Source: CAZDET01 sp964504335
GTDB lineage: Bacteria > Bacteroidota > Bacteroidia > Chitinophagales > Saprospiraceae
Direction: 5' to 3'
Length of the DNA stretch: 32,842 nt
NCBI GenBank assembly: GCA_964504335.1
Contig: CAZDET010000056.1
Span: forward strand, 1 to 32,842
Positions 1 through 8,025 of the stretch are shown piece after piece (position 1 is the first letter of the stretch; each line of letters starts with the position of its first letter). Position numbers and translations under genes: made by a program. The notes beneath the pieces were generated by a model, which was given only the letters and a program-made list of their open reading frames with translations, did not search any database and had not been told where the DNA came from.

Positions 1-306
1 ATATATAAGACGGCCCACCCACCTTACCTGCCAACCTCGAGGGCTGCAGGCAGCCAGGGCGTGCGCGGCGCACGCGGCTACCAGCAATGGAAACGGCCGT
101 GTGAAAACCTGGGCTATTTTGTGAGAACGGCTGCCGCAGGGACAGCTATTGGATGGTACCATCAAGATACGCGCTTATCACCATAGAAGCAAGCCCAAAA
201 TTATCATACCGACCATTTTGGTGCGTTTGCCCTATATACCCTACCCCGCCCTTTGCCATTTCCCCAAACCCAATTATCTTCCCAGGTAATACCAACACGA
301 CCATCC
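1..306. other. Edge region without an assignable gene
   Basis: One plus-strand frame is open from base 1 to a TAG at 184-186 (61 codons). Its residues are rich in Gly, Ala and Arg and I recognise no family, so it is either the tail of a gene starting outside the window or a chance open frame. Two small GC-rich hairpins are visible: GGCTG/CAGCC near 42-56 and GTGCG/CGCAC near 61-73. The AT-richer stretch after about 190 precedes the amidohydrolase and probably holds its promoter, but I see no exact TAnnTTTG box. Confidence 0.35.
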
Positions 307-1758
307 ATGCGAACGCTACTGATCTGTTTGTGCCTGCCGGCCCTGCTGGGGGCCCAAAAATACGGAGACTCCGAACTGGCTTTCATGAAGCAAGAAAGCC
401 AGGCTATGATCCAACGACAACAGGACGTATACGCCGACGTGGCGCTCGACATCTGGGAGTACGCCGAGGTCGGCTACAAGGAGCACCAGAGTTCGGAGCT
501 ATTGCAGAAAGTATTGAAGGACAATGGTTTTGAGGTGGAAGAAGGTGTAGCGGAGATTCCCACGGCATTTGTGGCCAGTTACGGCAGCGGCGAGCCGGTT
601 ATTGGATTGCTGGCCGAATTTGATGCGCTGCCGGGGCTTTCTCAGACCCAATCGCCCGAACGGGAGAAGGCTGCCGAGCGGGAATCCGGCCACGGCTGCG
701 GCCACAACCTGTTTGGCGTCGGTTCGGTGGCCGCGGCTATCGAGGTGAAGAACCGGTTGGAGGCCGGAGATTTCACCGGAACGGTGCGCGTGTACGGCAC
801 CCCGGCCGAGGAAGGCGGCTCCGGGAAGGTATATATGGTGCGCGCCGGGTTGTTCGACGATGTCGACGTGGTGCTGCACTGGCATCCGGGCAACGGCAAC
901 TCGGCCGACGCCACCGGATCGCTGGCGAATATGACCGCCAAATTCCGCTTCACGGGCATCTCCGCCCACGCCGCCGGTTCGCCGGAGGAAGGCCGCTCGG
1001 CACTCGACGGCGTAGAGGCCATGAATGTAATGGCCAACATGATGCGCGAGCACGTGCCGATGGAAACGCGCATTCACTACATCATTACGGCCGGAGGCGA
1101 TGCGCCGAACGTGGTGCCCAACTTTGCGGAGGTGTACTACTACGTCCGCCATCCGGACAGCGAAATGGTGAAGAAGATTTTCAAGCGGCTTGTGAAGACC
1201 GCCGAAGGAGCGGCACTCGGCACCGAGACGGAAATGACCTACGAAATCATGAGCGGGGTGTACAGCCTGCTGCCCGTGGAAGTGCTGGCCAAGAAGATGC
1301 ACGAGAACCTGACGGCCGTGGGCGGCGTCGAGTACGATGCGGCCGATCGCGCGTTTGCCCAGGAAATCATCGCCAGCTTCCCGGCCGATAAGAAGGTCAA
1401 CCTGGCGGATGCCTCCTCTATCAAGCCCTTCGAAGTGCAGCGCTACCGCCGCAGCGGCGGCTCTACAGATGTGGGCGACATCAGCTGGGCGGTGCCCACC
1501 GTGGGCTTGCGCACGGCTACTTACGTGCCGGGCACCCCCTCCCACTCCTGGCAGGCCGTTGCCTGCTCGGGCAATCAAATAGGTGTCAAAGGGATGATCG
1601 TAGCCGCCAAGACGCTGGCTGCCACGGCTTTTGATTTGTACAACGACCCGGCGCTCATCGAGCAGGCTACGGAGGAGTGGACGGCTGCGCGCGGCGCGGA
1701 TTTTGAATACGAGGCGCTGCTGGGAGACCGGAAGCCGGCGTTGAATTATCGGGATTAG
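307..1758 (+). CDS. Secreted M20-family amidohydrolase (AbgB / aminoacylase-like)
   Basis: This is a 483-residue metal-dependent amidohydrolase of the M20/ArgE-AbgB type, a family that cleaves N-acyl amino acids, p-aminobenzoyl-glutamate or related amides. Family metal ligands are visible: GHGCGH (Cys131, His133), the PAEEGG motif (Glu168, Glu169), His191/His193 in LHWHPG, and a late His in GTPSHSW. A bacterial dimerisation domain should lie in the middle. I chose the ATG at 307 over the upstream ATG at 253, because MRTLLICLCLPALLGAQ is a clear signal peptide and the 18 residues before it are not. Export to the periplasm or beyond is therefore likely. The substrate cannot be read from sequence. 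The gene is followed by a short inverted repeat and then the regulator of the glycan locus, and it need not belong to that locus. Confidence 0.88.
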   Translation: MRTLLICLCLPALLGAQKYGDSELAFMKQESQAMIQRQQDVYADVALDIWEYAEVGYKEHQSSELLQKVLKDNGFEVEEGVAEIPTAFVASYGSGEPVIGLLAEFDALPGLSQTQSPEREKAAERESGHGCGHNLFGVGSVAAAIEVKNRLEAGDFTGTVRVYGTPAEEGGSGKVYMVRAGLFDDVDVVLHWHPGNGNSADATGSLANMTAKFRFTGISAHAAGSPEEGRSALDGVEAMNVMANMMREHVPMETRIHYIITAGGDAPNVVPNFAEVYYYVRHPDSEMVKKIFKRLVKTAEGAALGTETEMTYEIMSGVYSLLPVEVLAKKMHENLTAVGGVEYDAADRAFAQEIIASFPADKKVNLADASSIKPFEVQRYRRSGGSTDVGDISWAVPTVGLRTATYVPGTPSHSWQAVACSGNQIGVKGMIVAAKTLAATAFDLYNDPALIEQATEEWTAARGADFEYEALLGDRKPALNYRD

Positions 1759-1793
1759 GCGTTTAGTTAACAGGTTGCCACTACACTAAACGC
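1759..1793. repeat. Inverted repeat after the amidohydrolase gene, possible terminator
   Basis: GCGTTTAGT (1759-1767) and ACTAAACGC (1785-1793) are perfect 9-bp inverted copies around a 17-base loop, starting one base after the stop codon. An AT-rich run follows but there is no true T-tract, so termination is only possible. The GTTTA word recurs in the larger hairpin at 13760-13823. Confidence 0.5.
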
Positions 1794-1842
1794 TTAAATT
1801 TAAAAACAAATACATACTCCACCCACGCTAATGGCTTGATTC

Positions 1843-4674
1843 ATGTTGAGGACGCTGGTGCAACTCCCGATACTACTTCTTCTGCTGGGTATCCCAATAT
1901 CAGGCAGCACACAGGAGTTGCCCCCCATCCTCTCATACACACCCGATGCTTACCAGGCGGGGAATCAGAACTGGATGCTCAGTCAGGGGCCGCAGCGGCA
2001 TCTTTTTGCGGCCAACAACGACGGGTTGCTCGAATTCGACGGGGCGCGCTGGCGCTTACATCGATCACCGAACGAAACCATTTTCCGGTCGGTATACGTG
2101 GATGGGGCGCGGATCTACACGGGCTGCTACATGGAGTTCGGCTACTGGCTGAAGACACCAGAAGGTAGCCTGGACTACCACAGCCTGAGCGATTCCATAC
2201 CTGATCAACTGGTGAGCGATGAGCAATTTTGGAACATCCTTCCCTATCGTCAGTACATCCTGTTTCAATCGCTGCAGCAACTCTTCCTGTACGATACCAC
2301 GACGCTGCAGACCCGCCGGCTGTTGGCACAGCCCAAACTCACACACCTGTTCAGTGTAGCCGATCGGCTGCTGTACTACGCAGAAGAGCAGGGCGTTTTC
2401 GAAATTATCGACGGGCAGCCTCACTTGGCGCTCGGCCAGGATCAGCTCGGAGCAAGCCAGGTCGTTCACATTTTCCAACGAGCGGGTGAACTCCTCCTAC
2501 TCACCGACGATAGTGGCATCCTGGAGTGGGAGGTCGATCGGGTTCGGCCCTGGAAGCACGATGCAGCCGACTTCCTCCGACAAATCACCACCTTTTCCGG
2601 CCTCCAATTGCGCGACGGCAGTTTTGCCATCGGCACGATATCCAATGGCCTCATATTACTGGATGCCAACGGCCGACTGCGGTACCACATCCAGCAGGAA
2701 GACGGCCTGAGCAACAACACCGTACTGTCCATTCAAGAAGATGTGGCCGGAAACATCTGGCTCGGGCTCGACAACGGCATCGACTGTATCAACCTCGCCG
2801 CTCCCTTCCGGGCTTTCGAGGATCAAGGCGGGCGGTTGGGTACCATTTACGCAGCGGCCTTATACCAAGGGAAGCTGTATTTAGGCACGAATCAGGGGCT
2901 TTTCTCCAAAGCCTATCCATCCACTGATTCTTTCCGTATCGTTCCCGGAACGGACGGGCAGGTCTGGTCACTACGCGTATACGACGGGCAGCTCTTTTGC
3001 GGGCATCACGAAGGCACCTTTCTCATCGAAAACGACCGGGCCCGATTACTTTCCAAACAGTCGGGAACCTGGGACATTCAACCACTGCCCCACCGACCGG
3101 ATTACATATTGCAGGGCCACTACGAAGGGTTTAGCCTCTTGAAGAAACTAGCCGGCACCTGGCGCTATGCGCACCCAATTGAGGGATTCGACTACTCCGC
3201 CAAGCAATTCGAGATCACGGAAGAAGGTCAGCTATTTACCAACCACGAGTACCGGGGCATCTTCCGAATGCAACTGGATTCCAGTCTGCGCAACGTGCAC
3301 CACGTACAACGCTTCAACCCATCCAAATCGGGCAAGCACTCCGGTCTGGCTCAATTGTCCGGGGCCATGGTATATGCCAATCAGGAGGGCTTTTTTCGGT
3401 ATGATCAAGCGGAAAATGCTTTTATACCCGATAGCCTGCTCAATGAACTGATGGAGCCCGAACGGTATGCTTCCGGACGCATGCTTGCCGATTCGAGCGG
3501 GAATATCTGGTTGTTCAGCCGACATCATCTGAACGGGATTCACGCCGGCCGGGTGAACAACCGACCCGACGTACAACGCATTCCCCTACCCTACGAGCGC
3601 ATCAACCCCATGCAGGGATACGAATGTTTTTATCCGCTCGGCAATCATAAATACCTGATCGGCTCGACGGAGGGCTACATCATTTTAGACCGGGCGCACA
3701 TGCGCTACCCGAAAGAAGCCGTACAGCTTTCGCAGGTGCGCGTGCAGCGAAAGGGCGCTGCCGAACATCCCGTGGCTCTGCACACCTCCGGTGCGTTTAA
3801 CCATCGCAGCAATCACGTGGAGTTTCGGTATGCCGTCGCAGAATTTGGCCGGTTCTTACCGATTCTTTTCCAATACCGGCTCGAAGGCTACTACGACGAA
3901 TGGAGTAATTGGAGCGCCAAGGCCGAGGCCCGGTTCGAAAATTTACCGCCGGGTACCTATTCCTTCTCCGTGCGGGCTCGGGTGGGAGAGCAGGAAGCCG
4001 GCCCGGTGGCCTCCTATTCTTTTACCATCCGGCCTCCCTGGTACCTTTCGCGGGTCGCGCTGGTGGTTTATTTGTTGCTCCTGGCCGCTAGTGCATTGGC
4101 TGTTCACATCTTATACCGCAGGTACTACCACCAGCAACGCCGGCGATTGCTCCTGGACAACCAACGCAAGCTTCGGGCCCAACAACTGGAGGCTCAACAG
4201 GCCATCATGGAACTTAAAAATGAGCAGCTCCAACAAGATGTTGCCAATAAGAATCGAGAACTGGCCGTATCCACCATGAGTCTGGTCAAGAAAAACGAGT
4301 TGCTCATTGAACTCCGAAAACACATTGCCAACCTCAAATTTGGCCGGAAGTCCGACCGCTCTTCCAGCCAATTAGGGGATGTCCTCCAGACCATCGATCA
4401 AAGTATCGACGAAGAGGATACCTGGCAATCCTTCAAAACGGCCTTTGAGCACGTAGACAATCAATTCTTCCGCAAGCTCAAATCCCGGCATCCGGAGTTG
4501 ACCCCCAGCGAGCTCAAGCTTTGCGCCTACCTGCGCCTCAATCTATCCTCTAAGGAGATCGCTCCGCTGATGAATATATCCACCCGCAGCGTCGAGATAA
4601 AGCGCTACCGACTCCGAAAAAAGATGGGCCTCCCCCACCGTACGAACCTGGTCAACTACATTCTGGAGATTTAA
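1843..4674 (+). CDS. Membrane-spanning sensor-regulator: Reg_prop propeller, Y_Y_Y domain, LuxR-type HTH
   Basis: This 943-residue protein starts with a signal peptide (LLLLLGIPISGSTQ) and a periplasmic beta-propeller. A typical two-component-regulator propeller repeat is visible around residues 288-315 (GLSNNTVLSIQEDVAGNIW). A Y_Y_Y domain follows at about 640-725 (YRLEGYYDEWSNW), then one transmembrane helix at about 735-757, a charged coiled coil at about 760-830, and a C-terminal LuxR/GerE-like helix-turn-helix at about 886-943 (LTPSELKLCAYL...SSKEIA...STRSVEIKRYRLRKKMGL). No HisKA, HATPase or receiver domain is present, so this is a one-component relative of the hybrid sensors that control Sus-type loci. 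Position and orientation immediately before susC suggest that it senses a glucan breakdown product and controls the locus. Domain assignments are strong; the ligand is inferred. Confidence 0.88.
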   Translation: MLRTLVQLPILLLLLGIPISGSTQELPPILSYTPDAYQAGNQNWMLSQGPQRHLFAANNDGLLEFDGARWRLHRSPNETIFRSVYVDGARIYTGCYMEFGYWLKTPEGSLDYHSLSDSIPDQLVSDEQFWNILPYRQYILFQSLQQLFLYDTTTLQTRRLLAQPKLTHLFSVADRLLYYAEEQGVFEIIDGQPHLALGQDQLGASQVVHIFQRAGELLLLTDDSGILEWEVDRVRPWKHDAADFLRQITTFSGLQLRDGSFAIGTISNGLILLDANGRLRYHIQQEDGLSNNTVLSIQEDVAGNIWLGLDNGIDCINLAAPFRAFEDQGGRLGTIYAAALYQGKLYLGTNQGLFSKAYPSTDSFRIVPGTDGQVWSLRVYDGQLFCGHHEGTFLIENDRARLLSKQSGTWDIQPLPHRPDYILQGHYEGFSLLKKLAGTWRYAHPIEGFDYSAKQFEITEEGQLFTNHEYRGIFRMQLDSSLRNVHHVQRFNPSKSGKHSGLAQLSGAMVYANQEGFFRYDQAENAFIPDSLLNELMEPERYASGRMLADSSGNIWLFSRHHLNGIHAGRVNNRPDVQRIPLPYERINPMQGYECFYPLGNHKYLIGSTEGYIILDRAHMRYPKEAVQLSQVRVQRKGAAEHPVALHTSGAFNHRSNHVEFRYAVAEFGRFLPILFQYRLEGYYDEWSNWSAKAEARFENLPPGTYSFSVRARVGEQEAGPVASYSFTIRPPWYLSRVALVVYLLLLAASALAVHILYRRYYHQQRRRLLLDNQRKLRAQQLEAQQAIMELKNEQLQQDVANKNRELAVSTMSLVKKNELLIELRKHIANLKFGRKSDRSSSQLGDVLQTIDQSIDEEDTWQSFKTAFEHVDNQFFRKLKSRHPELTPSELKLCAYLRLNLSSKEIAPLMNISTRSVEIKRYRLRKKMGLPHRTNLVNYILEI

Positions 4675-4753
4675 TCCCGGAAATCGGAAGAAAATATGGT
4701 TGATGTATTGGGTAGCTCTCAAAAAGGCTCGATCTTCCAGACCATCAAAACCG

Positions 4754-4919
4754 CCTCAACATTTCCTCAACATTCTGGTTTTTCACCTCAACTATTTGCA
4801 AAAATCACAGCATACTTCTTATTACACATTTCGTTAACTAACAAACGGTTATAAAAAAGGCACGAGTGGTTTTTCACATTAGAGTTGCTACAGCAATTGG
4901 TGTATGATTTTTGTTGAGG
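4754..4919 (+). promoter_or_regulatory. Putative operator array upstream of susC (CCTCAAC copies)
   Basis: The 319-base spacer between the regulator and susC holds CCTCAAC at 4754-4760, 4765-4771 and 4786-4792, spaced 11 and 21 bases apart, which places them on one face of the helix. The inverse GTTGAGG lies at 4913-4919. The first two copies are part of a longer CCTCAACATT repeat with an 11-base period. A separate 11-mer, TGGTTTTTCAC, occurs twice (4776-4786 and 4867-4877). That such repeats bind the neighbouring LuxR-type regulator is inference; the repeats themselves are directly visible. I see no small gene in this spacer. Confidence 0.5.
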
Positions 4920-4943
4920 TATATTGAGCCGCCAGAAAATGCT

Positions 4944-4959
4944 AAATCTGATAGATTTG
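4944..4959 (+). promoter_or_regulatory. Putative susC promoter -7 box inside a palindrome
   Basis: TAGATTTG at 4952-4959 matches the Bacteroidota -7 consensus TAnnTTTG exactly and lies 34 bases before the susC ATG. It overlaps a perfect palindrome, AAATCT-GAT-AGATTT (4944-4958), which could be an operator or a coincidence of AT-rich sequence. No good -33 TTTG is found at the usual spacing, which would fit an activator-dependent promoter. Confidence 0.45.
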
Positions 4960-4993
4960 GAAAGCTTACCCTTTTCCCCACGAAAATTCTGAA

Positions 4994-7900
4994 ATGCGCC
5001 AACGTACACTACTGATTACGCTACTGCTATTCGGTGCACTGACCTGGTCCTGGAGCCAGTCGGTGACCGTGCAGGGCCAAATCACCGAAGCCAGCTCCGG
5101 CGAGCCACTCATAGGAGCCAACATTCTCATCCAGGGAACGGGAACCGGTACGATCACCGATTTTGACGGTAGTTTTGAATTGCCGGATGTTCCTATCGGT
5201 TCGATCTTGATCATCTCCTACACGGGCTACGCCGAGCAGCAGGTAGAGGTGACCGGTTCCGATCCGCTTAAAATCGAAATGTCGGAAGATGCGGCCGCAC
5301 TCGACGAGGTAGTCGTTATCGGCTACAGCTCGGCCAAGAAGCGGGAAGTAACCGGCTCCGTATCGATCCTCAATTCGAAAACGATCGAAAACATTCGCCC
5401 CGTCAAAGTGGAACAAGCCCTACAGGGTACGGTTTCGGGGGTGAACGTCACGACCACATCGGGTTCGCCGGGTGGAGGTCTCGATATCCGTATTCGGGGG
5501 ATCGGCACCAACGGTAACAACGCCCCTACCGTCCTGATCGACGGCTACATCGGGGACCTGAGTACGCTCAACCCCAACGACATCGAGAATATTACCGTAC
5601 TAAAGGACGCACAGGCGGCCATCTACGGTACCATCGGTGCCAACGGTATCATCCTCGTTACTACCAAATCCGGTCGTAAAAATACCCGACCGACGATCTC
5701 CTACGACGGCTTCTTCCAGCTGCAGGAGACGAGTCGTACGCTGCCCGTACTTAATGCGAGCGAGTATGCCCTGCTGCTCAACGAGAGTTATGCGGCTGCC
5801 GGTCAGGATCTCCCCTTCCCGGATGTGAGCAATTTGGGGCGGGGTATCGACTGGCAAGACGAAGTTTTCGAAACGTCTCCTCTGTGGAGCCACAACGTAT
5901 CCATTTCCGGTGGCTCCGAATCCGTTACCTACTCCATCGGTGGATCAAATGTCAGCCAGGATGGGATCATCGGCCCGGAAAAGTCCAATTTCCAACGGAA
6001 TACGGCACGGCTTAACCTGGGCATCGATGTGACTGACTTCTTCAAGGTAAAAACCGCCTTAATCTACAGCCAATTCAACCGGCAGTCGATTAACGAAAAT
6101 GCCTTGGGCTCCGTCCTCTTTAACGCGATTAACTACTCGCCGACATTTGCCATTGACCAACAGGATACGTCCGGCTTTTTGGGCAATGAGGTAATCAACC
6201 CGTTGACGCAGATTGAAAATACCTACAACGAATTCAATTTCAATCGCCTGAGCGGTACGGTCTCCGGAGAGCTCACCTACTTGCAAGACTTCTCCTTTAC
6301 CGCACGGATCGGTTTTAATACCTCTAACGATGAAAGCCGAAACTTCACTCCTGTTTTCGATTACGGTGCGGGCAAGGTATTCAATGTCGATCGCAGTATT
6401 GTGAGTTTGGCTCGCAACAACTTCAACGACTACACGTTCGACCTATTCAACAACTACACCAAGACCTTCGGCGGAAAGCATAATTTCGGATGGACACTCG
6501 GTATGACCGTGTTTAAGACCTTCGGCGACGGCATTGGGGGGTCTCGCCGGGATGTGCAGAACAACTCCTTCGAGTTTGCCGATTTCAGCACCGCTACCGG
6601 TATTGGCGACGATGCCTCCAACAGTTCCTTTGCCTTCGATGAGCGGCGGTTGTCTTACTTCACCCGCGTCCAGTACGATTACCAGGGCCGTTACCTCGTT
6701 TCAGCCATGTTGCGTCGCGACCTTTCCTCGCGCTTCGGACCGACCAACCGCGTTGCCTACTTCCCTTCGGTAACCGCCGGATGGGTACCCATTCAGGATG
6801 GCCTCGGTACGCTTAACTTCATAAAGTTACGGGCCAGCTACGGCGTGCTGGGTAACGATCAAATTGGCGATAACCAGTACGTCGGCCTCCTCAACGGGGA
6901 AGCCACCTACGTCCTGGACGGATCGCTGACCAACGGTCAGGCCACCGGCCGTTTACCCAACCCGGACCTGCAGTGGGAGGAAGCCAAGAAGTTTGACGTT
7001 GGGCTCGATGTGAACTTGTTCAAGAACAGCGTCAGCGTAACGATGGACTACTTCATCAACAACCGCGACAACCTGCTCATCCCAGATAATCCGGTATCGG
7101 GTATCCTGGGTACTGCCGCCCCCGGTGGTGGCTCCCCGACCATCAACGCCGGATCGGTGCGGAATACCGGCTTCGAATTCGCGATCCGCTACGATAAAAA
7201 CATCACCCCCGACATGCGGCTGACGCTTAACTATAACCTCACCGCTATCAGCAACGAAGTTACCGAAATCAATGGAGCGGACTTCCTGGAAGGCGGTGCC
7301 TTTAGCGTCGGCTTACCCCGCCCCGCCCGCATGGAAGTAGGGCAACCCATCGGCTACTTCTTCGGCTTCCAAACTGACGGCATCTTCCAGAATGCCGAAG
7401 AACTGGATCCGGACCGCCGGCCCTCCCAGATCGCGCTGGGTGCCGAGCCGGGACTGGGTGATCTTCGGTTTGTCGATATCAATGGCGACGGCGTAATCGA
7501 CTTCGACGACCGCACTAACATCGGCGATCCCATTCCCGATGTAACTATGGGCCTCAACCTAAACTTTTCTTACAAAACCTTTGATCTGGTGGCTTATGGC
7601 TTTGCCTCCATCGGCAACGACATGATCCGCAACTACGAGCGCAATCAGCCTAACGTCAACCGGCCGGCCTTCCGGCTCGATCGCTGGACGGGCGAGGGCA
7701 CCAGTACCGATGTGCCACGCGCTACCATCGGTGCCAATGCCAACAACCAGTTCAGTGATTTCTTCGTCGAAGACGCCTCCTATTTCCGCCTGCAAAACGT
7801 GCAGCTGGGGTACACCCTTCCGGAATCGGTCATCGAGCGGCTGCCCATCAACAACCTGCGGGTTTATATCGGCAGTAACAACCTGTTCACTATCACGGAC

Positions 7901-8014
7901 TACAGCGGTTTCGATCCGGGTGCCTCTACCGGCGAAGCAATCGGCGGCGGTATTGACTACGGTTTCTATCCGGTCGCCCGGTCCTTCTTATTTGGCCTTA
8001 ACCTGAATTTGTAA
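4994..8014 (+). CDS. susC: SusC/RagA-family TonB-linked outer-membrane transporter
   Basis: This 1006-residue protein is a TonB-dependent barrel that imports oligosaccharides across the outer membrane together with SusD. A signal peptide (LLITLLLFGALTWSWSQ) is followed by a carboxypeptidase-regulatory-like domain at about 24-105. The plug then shows the family signatures EVVVIGY...KREVTGSVS, LDIRIRGIG, VLIDGYIG and NITVLKDAQAAIYG...GANGIILVTTKSG. The C-terminus has the usual NVQLGYTLP...VYIGSNNLFT pattern and ends in barrel-like FLFGLNLNL. Length is normal for the family. The susD gene follows after 11 bases, so the two are co-transcribed. Beta-glucan as substrate is inferred from the downstream GH16 and GH3 genes. 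The symbol is a family label, not a claim of orthology to Bacteroides thetaiotaomicron SusC. Confidence 0.96.
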   Translation: MRQRTLLITLLLFGALTWSWSQSVTVQGQITEASSGEPLIGANILIQGTGTGTITDFDGSFELPDVPIGSILIISYTGYAEQQVEVTGSDPLKIEMSEDAAALDEVVVIGYSSAKKREVTGSVSILNSKTIENIRPVKVEQALQGTVSGVNVTTTSGSPGGGLDIRIRGIGTNGNNAPTVLIDGYIGDLSTLNPNDIENITVLKDAQAAIYGTIGANGIILVTTKSGRKNTRPTISYDGFFQLQETSRTLPVLNASEYALLLNESYAAAGQDLPFPDVSNLGRGIDWQDEVFETSPLWSHNVSISGGSESVTYSIGGSNVSQDGIIGPEKSNFQRNTARLNLGIDVTDFFKVKTALIYSQFNRQSINENALGSVLFNAINYSPTFAIDQQDTSGFLGNEVINPLTQIENTYNEFNFNRLSGTVSGELTYLQDFSFTARIGFNTSNDESRNFTPVFDYGAGKVFNVDRSIVSLARNNFNDYTFDLFNNYTKTFGGKHNFGWTLGMTVFKTFGDGIGGSRRDVQNNSFEFADFSTATGIGDDASNSSFAFDERRLSYFTRVQYDYQGRYLVSAMLRRDLSSRFGPTNRVAYFPSVTAGWVPIQDGLGTLNFIKLRASYGVLGNDQIGDNQYVGLLNGEATYVLDGSLTNGQATGRLPNPDLQWEEAKKFDVGLDVNLFKNSVSVTMDYFINNRDNLLIPDNPVSGILGTAAPGGGSPTINAGSVRNTGFEFAIRYDKNITPDMRLTLNYNLTAISNEVTEINGADFLEGGAFSVGLPRPARMEVGQPIGYFFGFQTDGIFQNAEELDPDRRPSQIALGAEPGLGDLRFVDINGDGVIDFDDRTNIGDPIPDVTMGLNLNFSYKTFDLVAYGFASIGNDMIRNYERNQPNVNRPAFRLDRWTGEGTSTDVPRATIGANANNQFSDFFVEDASYFRLQNVQLGYTLPESVIERLPINNLRVYIGSNNLFTITDYSGFDPGASTGEAIGGGIDYGFYPVARSFLFGLNLNL

Positions 8015-8025
8015 TCGACTCGACT

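Noticed and set aside
1..186. Open frame at the left edge as the tail of a real gene
   Set aside because: There is no recognisable motif and the composition is low-complexity; 61 codons without a stop can occur by chance at this GC content.
499..1578. Minus-strand open frame of 359 codons opposite the amidohydrolase
   Set aside because: It is antisense to a gene with complete catalytic motifs, has a His/Gly/Arg-rich random-looking composition and matches no family. It is a GC-driven shadow.
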